Origin: Entoloma clypeatum
Lineage: Eukaryota > Basidiomycota > Agaricomycetes > Agaricales > Entolomataceae
NCBI GenBank assembly: GCA_963565915.1
Contig: OY751491.1
Location: 930,001 to 994,000, forward strand
DNA: 64,000 nucleotides
Direction of reading: 5' to 3'
Below the pieces are notes generated by a model that searched no databases, was not told where the DNA came from, and saw only the letters and a program-made list of their open reading frames with translations. Position 1 is the first letter of the stretch; the number at the start of each line of letters is the position of its first letter. Both the position numbers and the translations under genes were made by a program. Of this stretch, positions 46,357 through 56,782 are shown piece by piece.

Positions 46357-47262
46357 TCATTGCCAACGAGGCAACATGAGATGGGCGCGCTGGGCCTTTT
46401 TCCAACTCCACAACCCTTCCTTTTTGGGTACGAATGGCTGCTTTTTGTTTTGATCACCGGAATTGTTCGATGGTGTCTCCTTTGCCTTTCCTTTTCCTTT
46501 ATTCTGTTGATGAGGTTTGCCGGAATTCTGGTTTGACCCAGAAGCATCAGCAGGTCCCGGACCATTGCGCCAGTGGGGTTCCTGTCCTTTCTGCTTGACA
46601 GCGGAGATCTTGTTGGCAGCCGGAAGTTGTGCTTTGGCTTGTACATGCATATGCTCTGCGGTTACAATCTCTTCAACATCTGTAAGTTTGAAAGTGTCCA
46701 ACTTCCATTCTTTGGCCAGATGCGAACCAAGATGTTTCCACTTGGGAGGTAGACGGTGCACAGCAAGCATCCCTTGCAATTTAGGAGTGAAGGGGATCTT
46801 GTGCCCATTGAGGCGTACCAAGAGATCATGGAATTGAGAGAATTCCGGGCGGGGGTCACCACCAGTCAGGTGCCAATCAAGAGTCAAGGCGAAGTCCTTG
46901 AACATCTCGTCGGGGCCTTTGTTCTCAAAGAGAGTTTTCAGCTGATCCCAAACCTCTTTCGAAGTCTGGAATGCTGTAACCTCATGTTTTACAGATTTCA
47001 CCAGAGACAAGACGATCGCACCACATGCTTTCAAGTCTTTCTCCTTCCACTCACGGAACTCCTTTCGTTGTTCAGATGTCGAAGCGGCTGTCAGGGAGGT
47101 TGGCTGTAACCAGCCCCTGGATACGAGCATCCAGGTCCCTTCAAACTGTAAAAGCCCTGTCATCTTATTGCTCCACTCCTTCCAGTTAGAGCTGGTCATC
47201 TTGACGACAGTGGATTTGTAATCAAAAGAAGACATGTTTTGATGCGAAGGGTGAGAGCGCAA
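46357..47262 (-). CDS. gag: Copia-C Gag
   Basis: 301 residues. It has a UBN2/gag-type core (NWKEWSNKMTGLLQFEGTW, EVWDQLKTLFENKG) and a Lys/Gln/Asn-rich C-terminus. Unlike Copia-B, the frame closes before the protease, by a stop at 46,357. No zinc knuckle is seen. The alternative ATG at 47,235 (MSSFDYKSTVVK) fits the family start better. Confidence 0.78.
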   Translation of the reverse strand: MRSHPSHQNMSSFDYKSTVVKMTSSNWKEWSNKMTGLLQFEGTWMLVSRGWLQPTSLTAASTSEQRKEFREWKEKDLKACGAIVLSLVKSVKHEVTAFQTSKEVWDQLKTLFENKGPDEMFKDFALTLDWHLTGGDPRPEFSQFHDLLVRLNGHKIPFTPKLQGMLAVHRLPPKWKHLGSHLAKEWKLDTFKLTDVEEIVTAEHMHVQAKAQLPAANKISAVKQKGQEPHWRNGPGPADASGSNQNSGKPHQQNKGKGKAKETPSNNSGDQNKKQPFVPKKEGLWSWKKAQRAHLMLPRWQ

Positions 47263-48961
47263 AAGACTGGAAATAGAATGTGTCAGTCACATGTCAAATC
47301 GCTGGATCTTAGATGAAACAGGGACACAGCAACATGTGTTTTACTCCACTAGGGTCCATCAGACCCCTATTCCATGTTTAACGTTGTACACAGAGTTAAC
47401 TGGTAGACACATGTATGGAGGCGGATGGGCATCACGATCATCGGGGTATTATCGCCCGGATCTGCTAGCTCATCACGCTACACGATGATGTGGGATTAAA
47501 CATCCACATAATCATTAATGTTGTATGTACAGATCGAGGTGCACTTGATCTATTGTGTTCGCGATGTAGCGGCATTGAGTCTACTAAGACTGCCAGTGAC
47601 GAGCGCAATGGCGAGTCTCAGGGCTCATAACCTGTTGGAACAGCATACGATCACATCAACACTGGAGGTAATCACGGTGGGTGTGTCGTCTTGCAGTCCT
47701 AGTGTACTCTATGCTACACGCTACGGATTGTGTATCTACGATAGAGAGAGAATCCTACTACTAACCTTGAGAGGTGTTTGCAGGTGGGGGTTACTCAGTA
47801 AGAGCATTATATTGCACAGAGAATAAGGACAGTCTTATATACTAGTCTACTTATTGGTACACTATTTGTACGTCATGGGGTTGAGCACATGGCGCGTCTA
47901 ATGGAAGCGGAACTCGTTCAACAGTCCCTTCCCCCTCCAACCTCTCCAGGTTGGAAACCTTCATACGCTCCGTCGTTCCCAAAGGATCCACAGTCCAATG
48001 TGAGGTGCCTTCATCCCGCTCATTCTGTAAACTTGTAGGTGTCCCATTTTACCGCGGTGACAGACCTATCACCTCCAAGGACGCTGAAAGCGCCCTCCAC
48101 TCTTCTGTCTTCAAAGACAGCATCCGCCTTGCGGCTCCACCCCGGATCGTTCATGATTCCAGGCGTGCCGACACATGCACCATCTATTTCGACATCTGGG
48201 ACTCCCAAACTGGCTCCTGGATGAAGACATTCATCAACCGCTCCCTAAACTTGGGGACGATGGTCTGCTTCTTCCGAAAGGCCTCCATGAAGATTGGTAT
48301 ACCTCTCTGCACCCGCTGCTGTTCGTGGGGACATAACACAAACTTCTGCAACTCCACGCACGTATTCTGCCCCATTTGTAGGGGTCCTCACCACGAAGAA
48401 AACCATCGCTCTCTTGCCACCTTCTGCAAGGGATGCCCTGATGTGAACCCTCCTGTTCCTCCCACCGCCGAGGGGACTCCTTGTCCTCACAACGCTCATT
48501 GCAAGAACTGCAGCAAACCCCACGCTGCCAACTCTCCACGCTGTCAGTTTTGGCAGCACCGTTTTGACTGGGGCTGGATCATGGCCCGATATTCGAGAGG
48601 TGAGCCATCTGGGCTCGACCTCCATGTATGTCCCTTGACCGGGGAAACCGGTACTCGTCGGAAAGCCCCTGCCCCCGGCCGCGATGATGGGGAGGTGTGA
48701 ACTGGTCATGGGGATGCTTAAAGTCATACTCCCCTCAAGGAGTATCCAGCTACATGTATGTCGTCTCTCTCTACATATCGTGTTACTTTTGGTGTATGCT
48801 CTCCTCTGTATTCCTTTGATTGCATCTTATCACTGTACCATCTTTTCTATTTTCTGGACATTTCTGTGCTAGCCCACATGCACGTTAAAATTCTTTACTG
48901 CCGACTTGTAGTAGTAGGCGACCGGACTGCCCTCAGGGTACCGGTATATAAATTGTTGACA

Positions 48962-48984
48962 CAAAAAAAAAAAAGAAAAAAAAA
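48962..48984 (+). repeat. LINE 3' poly(A) tail
   Basis: A-run broken only by one G, at the expected 3' end of the LINE; directly followed by GACTCTGTATTGTGT, which also occurs at 42,908-42,922. Confidence 0.65.
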
Positions 48985-48999
48985 GACTCTGTATTGTGT

Positions 49000-49225
49000 A
49001 AATTAGTTCTGGCCGTTGTCAGAGCTTCTTGTCTAATGCTCCTGTAAGGTACGTCGCCTCTTGTAACGAGTGGGATTGGCATGGTCATCAGTTGGTCATT
49101 GGAGTTACCGTATTAGGCTGAGCACCGCCACTTATGTAAAGAAAGCCTTTTACCTCGCACGACATTGCACAGCCAATACCAGATTTCGGTCAAGCTTACC
49201 TTGTTCTGTGAGATTGAGGGCTTTT
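49000..49225. other. no feature seen
   Basis: Unassigned sequence between the LINE tail and the hairpin array. Confidence 0.35.
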
Positions 49226-49227
49226 CC

Positions 49228-52200
49228 TGTAACTCTTGTTACATTTTTTAAGCTATCCTTAACTGCTATCAACTGCTACAGGGGAACACCCCCATTGCTA
49301 TCAGCTCTCTAGCTGCACCAACCCCATCTGGCCCAGAGGCTTCACTTAGAAGCCTCCTCTGTTGCTTAGTGCCTAGCTGTGTCACCTACACACAGCTTAT
49401 GGCCTCCTTTGAGTTGTCTGGCCCCCAGGAGTTCACTCAGAGCTCCCTTTTTCGGGATGAGCTGGCACCTTTGCTGCCAGCTGGCATTTCCTTATATGGA
49501 AATGGCTCATTTCCGAGCCATTCCATTGTGTCGAACACATTGAGAAGCCTCTCGAAAGACTTGAGGTCCAGTTGTCGCAAACTGGAGACCTCATCTGCAT
49601 ATTCTGCAAGTACTACATTACATGTAGCAAAGTCTACTAGGGTGGAATGAGGTGTATGGTCGCGATACACTATGCGACAATAGAGAGTATATTGACCACT
49701 TCAAGTGGTCAAAGGTATGGAGTTGGAAAGGTGCACAAAGCCATATGCACCTATAGAGGCTCGTAAACCTCTAGCATATTACAAGGACCTCTATGGAGAA
49801 GTGGTCCGACATGTCGAGCATGTCTTTAAGATGAAAAGGAAGGCTGCGAAGTCTTCCAAAACGAACACAAATGAACCATGGAGATGGTGTTGACCACCAC
49901 TCCAAAGTGGATTGTGAAGATCTGAAGACTATGAAGTCTTCAATTGAAAGTTCAAAAAGTCCACAACATGTAGTCGACGGACTAGAACGGAAGACTTATA
50001 AGACTTCCAATTCTCTCATAGAGTCTAGAGAAGCGAACGGAAACATTTCCGTTAATATGAACCAAGAAACGGAGGTTAAAATAACCTCCTCTAGAGTCAA
50101 TGAAGAGACTCCAGAAATCATTGCCGAATTGAAAATGGCGAAGGAAGACAACAACAGTTGTCTTGAAATATGGAGTAATCTTGTTTGCAAAAGAGACGTA
50201 GACAGTCTCAACGGAACACAAGTTCTGTCAACTTCAGAAGAAGGTCTTGAAATTCAAAGACCTTTATCGAAGGCAGATCAACAGCCTTCGTGGCGGTCGG
50301 AATGGGTTGTGAAATCCCAACCAACCCATGGAACGCAACCACCAACAATGGAAACAAGATTTCTGAGGGTACTTTTACCCTCAACAGAAGAATCGGCACC
50401 ACATTTGTGGTCTGAAAGACGCCGTCAACTGCGGATGCACGGCGAGAGTCCAAAATGGCCTGGAAGTTCTCTGAACTTTCAAAGTTCACAAAAGCCGTGG
50501 CGACAAAATTGTCGCCCACACAAAAATTGTAGCCAAGAGGGTTCTAATAACCCTCGAGATGAAAAGATCTCATTGCCCAGAAATGATGGGTCAAATAGAC
50601 CACATCAGACTGCGAGTAACAAACAACAGGTTCGTTATCGACAAAAACAAGATTGTCAAAATAAACGTGAACATCTGGGTCAACATAACCCAGGCAAGAA
50701 TGATACTCAACGGCGATATATTCACCGTCAAAGAGATGATGAGAAAGAGAGACAGAGTACAGAAGATGCTGTCACAGTAGAGAAGAAGAGACGGCGATGA
50801 AAATGCTGCCATCAACATCGCAAGAATAGCGAAAGTCGACAACATGTGTCGACTGATGACAAGAGCACAAAATTGTGCTCTATGTGTAATGAAAAGATTG
50901 TCTGCTTGAGATTGAAGCAGAGTGGTCAAGCCATGACCAACAAACTTGTGAAGTTTGTTTGGTGCTTCAAATAGTCGCATCTGAAAAACAAGATGTCCGC
51001 AGGTCGGAACATCATAAACACAAGAGTCTGGACGAAAGGAATGTTGTCCAAGAGTACAAACTCTGCGGCAACATGTGCCGCAACAATGACAGAAAATGTC
51101 ATTAAAGGTCAGAAAATAGACGACAAAGATGTTGTCTGCAATAGAGAAGATCTGGCAGCTTTAGTAGCTGCTGCAGCAAATATAGTTGTCGCAAATGACG
51201 AAGTGGATGGCGTGAAAGTCGTCCATGGAAATAATATAATTACAGCGAAAAGTGCTGAGATAGCAGCGACAAATGTCACTGAGGTTGCAAAGGAAGACGA
51301 CAAAGTTGTCGTCTGCAATAAATCAACAATAGATGACAAGAATGTCATCTGCGAATGTTGAGAACCAGCAGCTACAGTAGCTGCTACAGCAACAACAATT
51401 GTTGTTGCAAGTGATGAAATGGATGATATAAAGATCGTCCATGGAGAAACTAAAGTTATGGCAATAGATGCCGAAACTGTAGCGACAAAAGTCGCTAAGG
51501 TTGCAAAAGTAGATGACAAGGTTATTGTCATCTGCGATGGTTCGTCAAAAGCTGTGGTGACAGACACCACATTGGAATCAGATTGCGCCGAACATAAAGT
51601 CGGCGACAGGCAGCCCACTAAAAGTGGTCGCCACGAAATGACAAAAGGAAGGACAAAAGTGTCCTCCATAAAACCTGAGGTGACTATGTTGCCTTGAGAG
51701 GTCGAATTTCGCCAAGTATACAGTTGGCGACATGCAGGGCACTGAAAAGTCCTGCCAAAGGAGAGGGAGGACCACAAGTGTCCTCCATATAATTCGTAAT
51801 GGATGGAGACTCATAGAGACCCATCTGACAGAATAGATGGACACCAAGTCTGTCATTTCCACATTCCATGGAGGATAGAAATTGTCCTCTGAGACAATTG
51901 TAGTGTCTCAAAAACTCAACCTCCCCACAATAATTTGTTTCATTGTGAACAAGGCAAGAAGGGGGGAAAGGGGGATTCCAAGAAACCTGCGGAACATTTT
52001 GGAAGGGGGCAGAGGAGGGGACACCTCCCCTGACAAATAGGTGACAACAGCACCTATATCATACCACATAATCCTGCAACACAAGATTTTTCCCTTCCCA
52101 ACTTATGGTCTTAAAGGCCGTACTATGAAATAGTCACGAAGAGACTATAGATGGCGATAGCGCCATCTACAATACATGAGGAAGGTACCATGCACCTTCT

Positions 52201-53395
52201 GGCAATAAAATAGAAAGGACGGCGTGAAGTTGAAGAACCAACACCGTCGTAAGTAAAGTAGAAACAACAATGTGTCGTTTATGATACGAAAATGACAATA
52301 TGTCATTTAAGAAAATGAAGTTGATGATAACAATGGGTTGTCATCTCATATAGTACCAGTAACAAAGACTGGTATAGTTGTCATTCATGTGAACGACATG
52401 GGGATCAACATGAACCCCAAAAGTGAACTGACAATACAGCGAGCTAAGCTCACCGAAGAAAGTATAGGTGGCAAAAGATCTTGCCAACAAAAATGCCTAT
52501 AGTTCATTGAACTAAGAGTCGTGAACCGGGACATGGGGATTATATGTCCCCATACAACATGTACATAGATGGCATACAGAGATACCATCATATGAAAGGC
52601 ACAAAAGATGTTCATGCTGAAGGAAGATAGAAATGAGAACATGTCATTTATGATAGGTTCATGTGAACATGGGGATTCTTGCGAACCCCAGAAATGAATA
52701 AACAACATGGCGAGTTAAGCTTGCCAAAGATAATATACTTGGCAAAAGTCTGGCCAATATAAAATGAACATATGTTGTTTGTTGAATGAAAAGTCGTGGA
52801 CCACAACTTGGGGAATATAAGCCCCGAATATAAAGATGGCATACAGAGATACCATCATATGGAAGAATAGAAAAGGTCATTGCAAACGACGAGGGATAAA
52901 TTATCCCCAGAAGACGAGTGAGGGAATTTGCCTCACAGGAACTCTGAAGTACTTCGTTGTGGTACGAAGCAAGAAGGAGAGGAAATGGGAACATAGTTGT
53001 CCCATGAATCCACCCCAAAAACGGAACAAGCAGGTTTAAATGAACCTGCATGGACAGAGATGACCGTGAAACATGAGAACCAGTGGGAACGAAAGGTGTC
53101 ATTCCCACAATAGTCGTAAAACGACAGGTGGTACAACAGCATCACTTTGTAATATACAAGGTGTCAATACACCTTGCACGTTTGAAGAAAATGTGCCACA
53201 AAACCAAGTAGGTTTGAAAGAACCTGCACCAAGGATGACTCTTGAGTCATCCATGATGAGAATGACCAAAGATGTGGTCGTCGTCAACCATGGAGGAGAC
53301 AAGAGACCCCTTGGTTATGATAGAATGGTTAACCAGATTGATTTGGTTAAATAGAGATATAGGGCGACACCAGTCATTTTTGGTAACAATTACCG
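49228..53395 (+). repeat. array of more than 80 different short hairpins
   Basis: About 4.2 kb in which one short inverted repeat follows another with few gaps. Arms are usually 6-9 bp, loops 1-9 nt, and each arm sequence is different. Examples: GAGGCTTC/GAAGCCTC (49,336-49,356), AGCTGGCA/TGCCAGCT (49,460-49,482), AATGGCTC/GAGCCATT (49,501-49,522), GGAGGTTA/TAACCTCC (50,071-50,089), AAGACAAC/GTTGTCTT (50,145-50,164), CGAAGGC/GCCTTCG (50,268-50,290), GGCGACAA/TTGTCGCC (50,499-50,516), AGTCGACA/TGTCGACT (50,834-50,854), GAGCACAA/TTGTGCTC (50,863-50,880), AACAAACTT/AAGTTTGTT (50,939-50,959), GACGACAA/TTGTCGTC (51,296-51,313). Spacers and loops are A- and purine-rich on the + strand. The array crosses all reading frames; the longest frame (49,871-50,800) is hydrophilic and of low complexity, so I do not call it a gene. 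Confidence 0.85.
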
Positions 53396-53649
53396 AACAG
53401 CGTGAAAATAGTGTTTCAAGGTCCAGTTTACCTTCATTGATTTCAGACCGAGACTGGACGGGACCGAACCGGTGAGAGACTGGACTGCCGGTCTCGGTTT
53501 TTAAGGTTTCGGATCATGGCCGGTCTTCGGTTCACTCGAAACTTTAGAATTTGAAAGACCGGCCAAAGACCGGTTTAAACCAGTATTTTCCACAGAACAA
53601 TCCGAGGAACAGAAATCAAGATCACGAAATGGCAAAGTGCAAAATTTGT

Positions 53650-53740
53650 GCCATTTGCAAGAATTGAACTCACAACCTCTATAGTACAGAACATTATTTC
53701 AGTCCTCTCTCTATCTAACCAACTGAGCCACCAGTCCATT
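53650..53740 (-). other. tRNA-like segment, copy 2
   Basis: A box TGGCTCAGTTGGTTAGA (53,714-53,730) and B box GAGTTCAATTC (53,661-53,671) on the minus strand; fits the consensus as well as copy 1. Not a foldable tRNA. Confidence 0.55.
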
Positions 53741-54242
53741 ATATCTGGTGCATCACACTCATTCTACATCACAACTTTCCCACTTCCCAAATAGGCACAC
53801 CTAAAAAAAAACACAAAAGGTGTGTGTGCGTGCTCCCTCCTGCCTCGATCACAAGTAGACAGATTATAAATAAAATCTATAAATATATTCTGGCCTTTTC
53901 AGCATCTGTGCCCCTCATTGCAGAGTCAGCAATGGGTGGATGTATCGTTTCGACGTTGGATGACGCGCATCACACGCACATCAAATGTGTCAAATATATG
54001 TAAACAAACTCAAAAAACATCGCATTTCTCCTTAATATGGCTACACAGGAGGAAGTCAGCTTACAGACTATATCAATTATGTAGCAGAGTATCATATGTC
54101 AATAAATATGTGTTGATTTTATGGAATGATGCCACAGATTTTAAGTCATAGAGGTGCCATGCTCTACACCAAATAATAGTAAACAATGCACAAAATGCAT
54201 CGTGCAGGCACGCGCAGTGCCTTCCTCATGGTCTAATAATAG

Positions 54243-54960
54243 TTGGAAGTGATAGAGCTTATAAATAGATATGTATTCACCTTCTGAAGCACTTTGTATA
54301 CTTTTTAGAAGTCCAGAAAAGATAGAAATAATGAAATGTGCAGATTTCAGTAAAAGTGTTATATCTCCCTAATGAATGAGCCAAATTTGAAAAACATATG
54401 TGCTGTGAGATCTCCTGAATGAGAAGAATCCAAAGCTGAAACAAAAAAGTTTGGTCAAATTTTCGACCTATTTTGCTCATATTCACCTCATCAAGTCCTT
54501 TAATTTTATTTGAAGGGTCTGAATAGGTTTACATACACTGTTTCAATAGCATATGTATAGTATATTTAGAGTACAAATGTTGTGCAAAGGAGGAAGCTAG
54601 AAAATGTTGTTTTTTGTGTTTGAAAACACCATGCCACACTGTTCATCACGATTTACATTGTGTTTTGATGCATCAATTTGGAGCACCAACTTTCTACCAT
54701 CCATAGCTCATGTATATAACTCTATATATACTTCCTATGAGTTGCTAGATATGTCTACATAAGGTAAGAATTATTTTTGTGAGTTTTGGTGCCACAGTTT
54801 GGGCATTGAGGGCACGATTTTCAACAACATGCATGGCTCGGCATTGATGCCAAGCATGCTTGGCAATCACTGAAAGTCGAACCATAACTGCCAGCAAAAC
54901 CTTCCCACCTTTTTTTTATCTCCCACCACCACTCCACCCGGCCACCACATCCGCCCAAGG
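54243..54960 (+). other. AT-rich body of TIR element copy 2, no gene
   Basis: No ORF supported. 54,490-54,900 is the inverse of 7190-7600. Confidence 0.5.
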
Positions 54961-54974
54961 GCCACTACTTGCTC

Positions 54975-55590
54975 ATAACAGCCACCACTCATGCCAAACG
55001 GCCCTCTCTTCCGCCCAATGGTGTCCCTTTGCACCCAATGGTGTCCCTTTGTGCCCAACGGCGTCCCTTTGTGCCCAATTGTCCCGATTCATGCCCAACG
55101 GCATCCCTTCGCTCTCAACACGTCAACCCACGTCCAACACTGTCCTTTCGCCCTCAACGCCATTCCTTTGCCCCCAACGCCGTCGACCCACACCCAATGG
55201 CCGCCTTTCACGCCCAACGGTCCCAACTTGCGCCCGCCATTGACCCACGCCATGCCATCCCTTTGCCCCCAACACCGTCACTTTGCCCTCAATGCCATCA
55301 ACCCACACATAATGGCCGCCTTTCATGCCCAACGGCTGCCTCATGTCCCCAACGGCCGCCCCTCTTGCCCAACTGCCCCGACTAGTGCCCCACGGCCCCT
55401 CTAATGCCCAACAGCCCCTCTAATGCCCAACGGCCGCCTCACATCCTCAACGCCATCGACTCACACCCAGCACCCTTCCTTCGCGCGCAACGGCCTCCCT
55501 TCGCGCCATACAGCACCGCGCACCTGCCATGACACATGCCCAACGGCCCCCTTTCACACCCAACGGTGTCGCGTCATGCCCCACAGCACA
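54975..55590 (+). repeat. 20-bp minisatellite, array 7
   Basis: About 30 units; many keep CCCAACGG or CCCAATGG cores, fewer CA variants than array 5. Confidence 0.8.
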
Positions 55591-55639
55591 TGGGGCTGGG
55601 CTGAGCCCACGGAGGACCAATTGAGGGAGTACGATGCAC

Positions 55640-55737
55640 GCGTGCAGCATGTTACGGACTCTACGGTATGCAGACGACATCATCATTTTTACTTATCGGC
55701 CCGGCTCGGTGCCCTCTTACAAACTTACTATGTCTAA
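55640..55737 (+). pseudogene. short LINE-like RT fragment
   Basis: A frame reading LRYADDIIIFTYRPGS contains the YADD catalytic box of non-LTR RTs, but only about 15 residues resemble RT. May be chance. Confidence 0.25.
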
Positions 55738-56020
55738 TGTCTACTTTCGCAACCTTTGATTCCCAGTCTGACTCACTACATTACTTCATCATCCCCTTTA
55801 GTATACTTCGCTCCCACACTGACTCACTTTCCGCAGTCACCTTACTCATGCACACTGCCTTCCGCAGTACTGACTCATCCGCTACTGCCTATAGTCAGTA
55901 CCTATATAAACCTCTTGTACTGTATTAGATTCCTTAGATTTAGCAATCACATTGCTCTTCACCTTTCCACTTCCTGCATACTCTGCCCAAACCTTGGAAC
56001 GGTTTGTTAAGCATAACAAG
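55738..56020 (+). other. possible LTR of the element at 56.1 kb
   Basis: Begins near TGTCTAATGTC and ends near TTAAGCATAACA; contains CCTATATAAACC (55,899). TGACTCA words are frequent. No partner LTR in the window. Confidence 0.35.
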
Positions 56021-56147
56021 TTGCTAAATCTCATTAGTTTCACCCAGAGCGAAGAGAGCAACTACCAGACGAGTCAAGACAAGTAACCCATTCAGCACGC
56101 CAGAAGCCCGACAGGAGGAGCTAAGTCCTCGAGACAGTATCGATTTT

Positions 56148-56782
56148 ATGCTCATCCAGCAGTACATCAAATCGGAGATCCGTCGCATCCTACAGCAGGT
56201 GCTTGACGAAGAACTAGACAACGATGAGCATTGCCCCTATGGCGAGATAGCAGAGAGCATCCATCTTGCTTGGCAACACCAGATCACACGCTATAACGCC
56301 CGCCAGAACAAACTCGAAAGCTTTCGCATTCAAGAAGGACCTCAGACAGGTCGGATCACAGAGATCAGAGAGTTTATCGGTGTCCAGACAACCGTTATCA
56401 GAAGATTGATTAGGACGCTCACATCGAGACGTCCCAGAGCCACATCATCACGTCTTACTCGAAGCAGCAGATCTACGCCCACTTCACCACCGAAGAACAA
56501 CAGACCGAGTACAACCACTGGGCACGAAACGAGAGACTTGACCCCTTCTCGAGACCAACAGACGCGCAGGAACAGAGATTCCTTAGAGATCTACAGAGGA
56601 AATATGCCAAGTGTTTTGCCACCGATTCCGCCGACGAGTCCCCTGACGAATTTACTTTTGACTCCGCACAGTCAGATATTGAACAGATGCCTAGAACAGG
56701 GACTCATTTTCAATCCTTACCTGTATCCCGAACCCCATCTTCATCCCAACAACCCGACTCCTCTCCTCCTCCGCAGACTCTA
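56148..56782 (+). CDS. gag-like ORF, cut by Copia-B
   Basis: Frame from ATG 56,148 (also open upstream without ATG from about 56,030). It encodes a helical acidic region (IRRILQQVLDEELDNDEHCP), a Gln/Arg-rich region, then a Ser/Thr/Pro-rich basic stretch. No zinc knuckle or catalytic motif. Position after an LTR-like region suggests the start of a retrotransposon gag. The last codons before 56,782 run into the Copia-B LTR. Confidence 0.35.

Larger units (their letters stand above)
44131..47923 (-). mobile_element. Copia-C, internally deleted Ty1/Copia element
   Basis: LTRs of 291 bp at 44,131-44,421 and 47,633-47,923 (TGTTGG to TTCAACA), about 8 differences by eye, mostly transitions. Target duplication GTCCC at 44,126-44,130 and 47,924-47,928. 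Primer site GGTTATGAGCCC (minus strand) at 47,621-47,632, matching the anticodon-arm sequence of initiator tRNA-Met. Purine tract next to 44,422. About 2 kb of coding sequence (integrase and start of RT) is missing. Confidence 0.88.
43064..48700 (+). pseudogene. LINE (non-LTR) ORF1, split by Copia-C
   Basis: Segments: 43,064-43,384 (Arg/Gly/Ser-rich start), 43,415-44,130 (Pro-rich, then a SRCSIVVVVDAKDTTVD domain) and 47,924-48,700. Removing Copia-C and one copy of GTCCC leaves a continuous frame across 44,130/47,929. The C-terminal part has CCHC-type knuckles typical of LINE ORF1 proteins: CTRCCSWGHNTNFC, CPICRGPHHEENH and CKNCSKPHAANSPRC. The first two segments differ in frame, so a frameshift near 43,385-43,415 is likely. 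No ORF2 (endonuclease/RT) follows. Confidence 0.7.
53410..55590 (+). mobile_element. second copy of the TIR element (empty Tc1 site)
   Basis: Starts AGTGTTTCAAGGTCCAG and matches 8341-9157 and 10,764-11,160 along its length, without the Tc1 element. Extends further than copy 1 (54,650-54,900) before the minisatellite. The right TIR is absent, so it is truncated in or after the minisatellite. Confidence 0.75.

Noticed and set aside
49871..50800. A 309-codon open frame in the hairpin array
   Set aside because: Hydrophilic, low-complexity translation with no recognisable domain; hairpins continue through it and beyond it in other frames, so the open frame is better explained by A/G-rich composition.
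49228..53395. CRISPR-like array
   Set aside because: There is no constant repeat between variable spacers; it is the palindromic form that recurs, not a sequence. The context is also eukaryotic.
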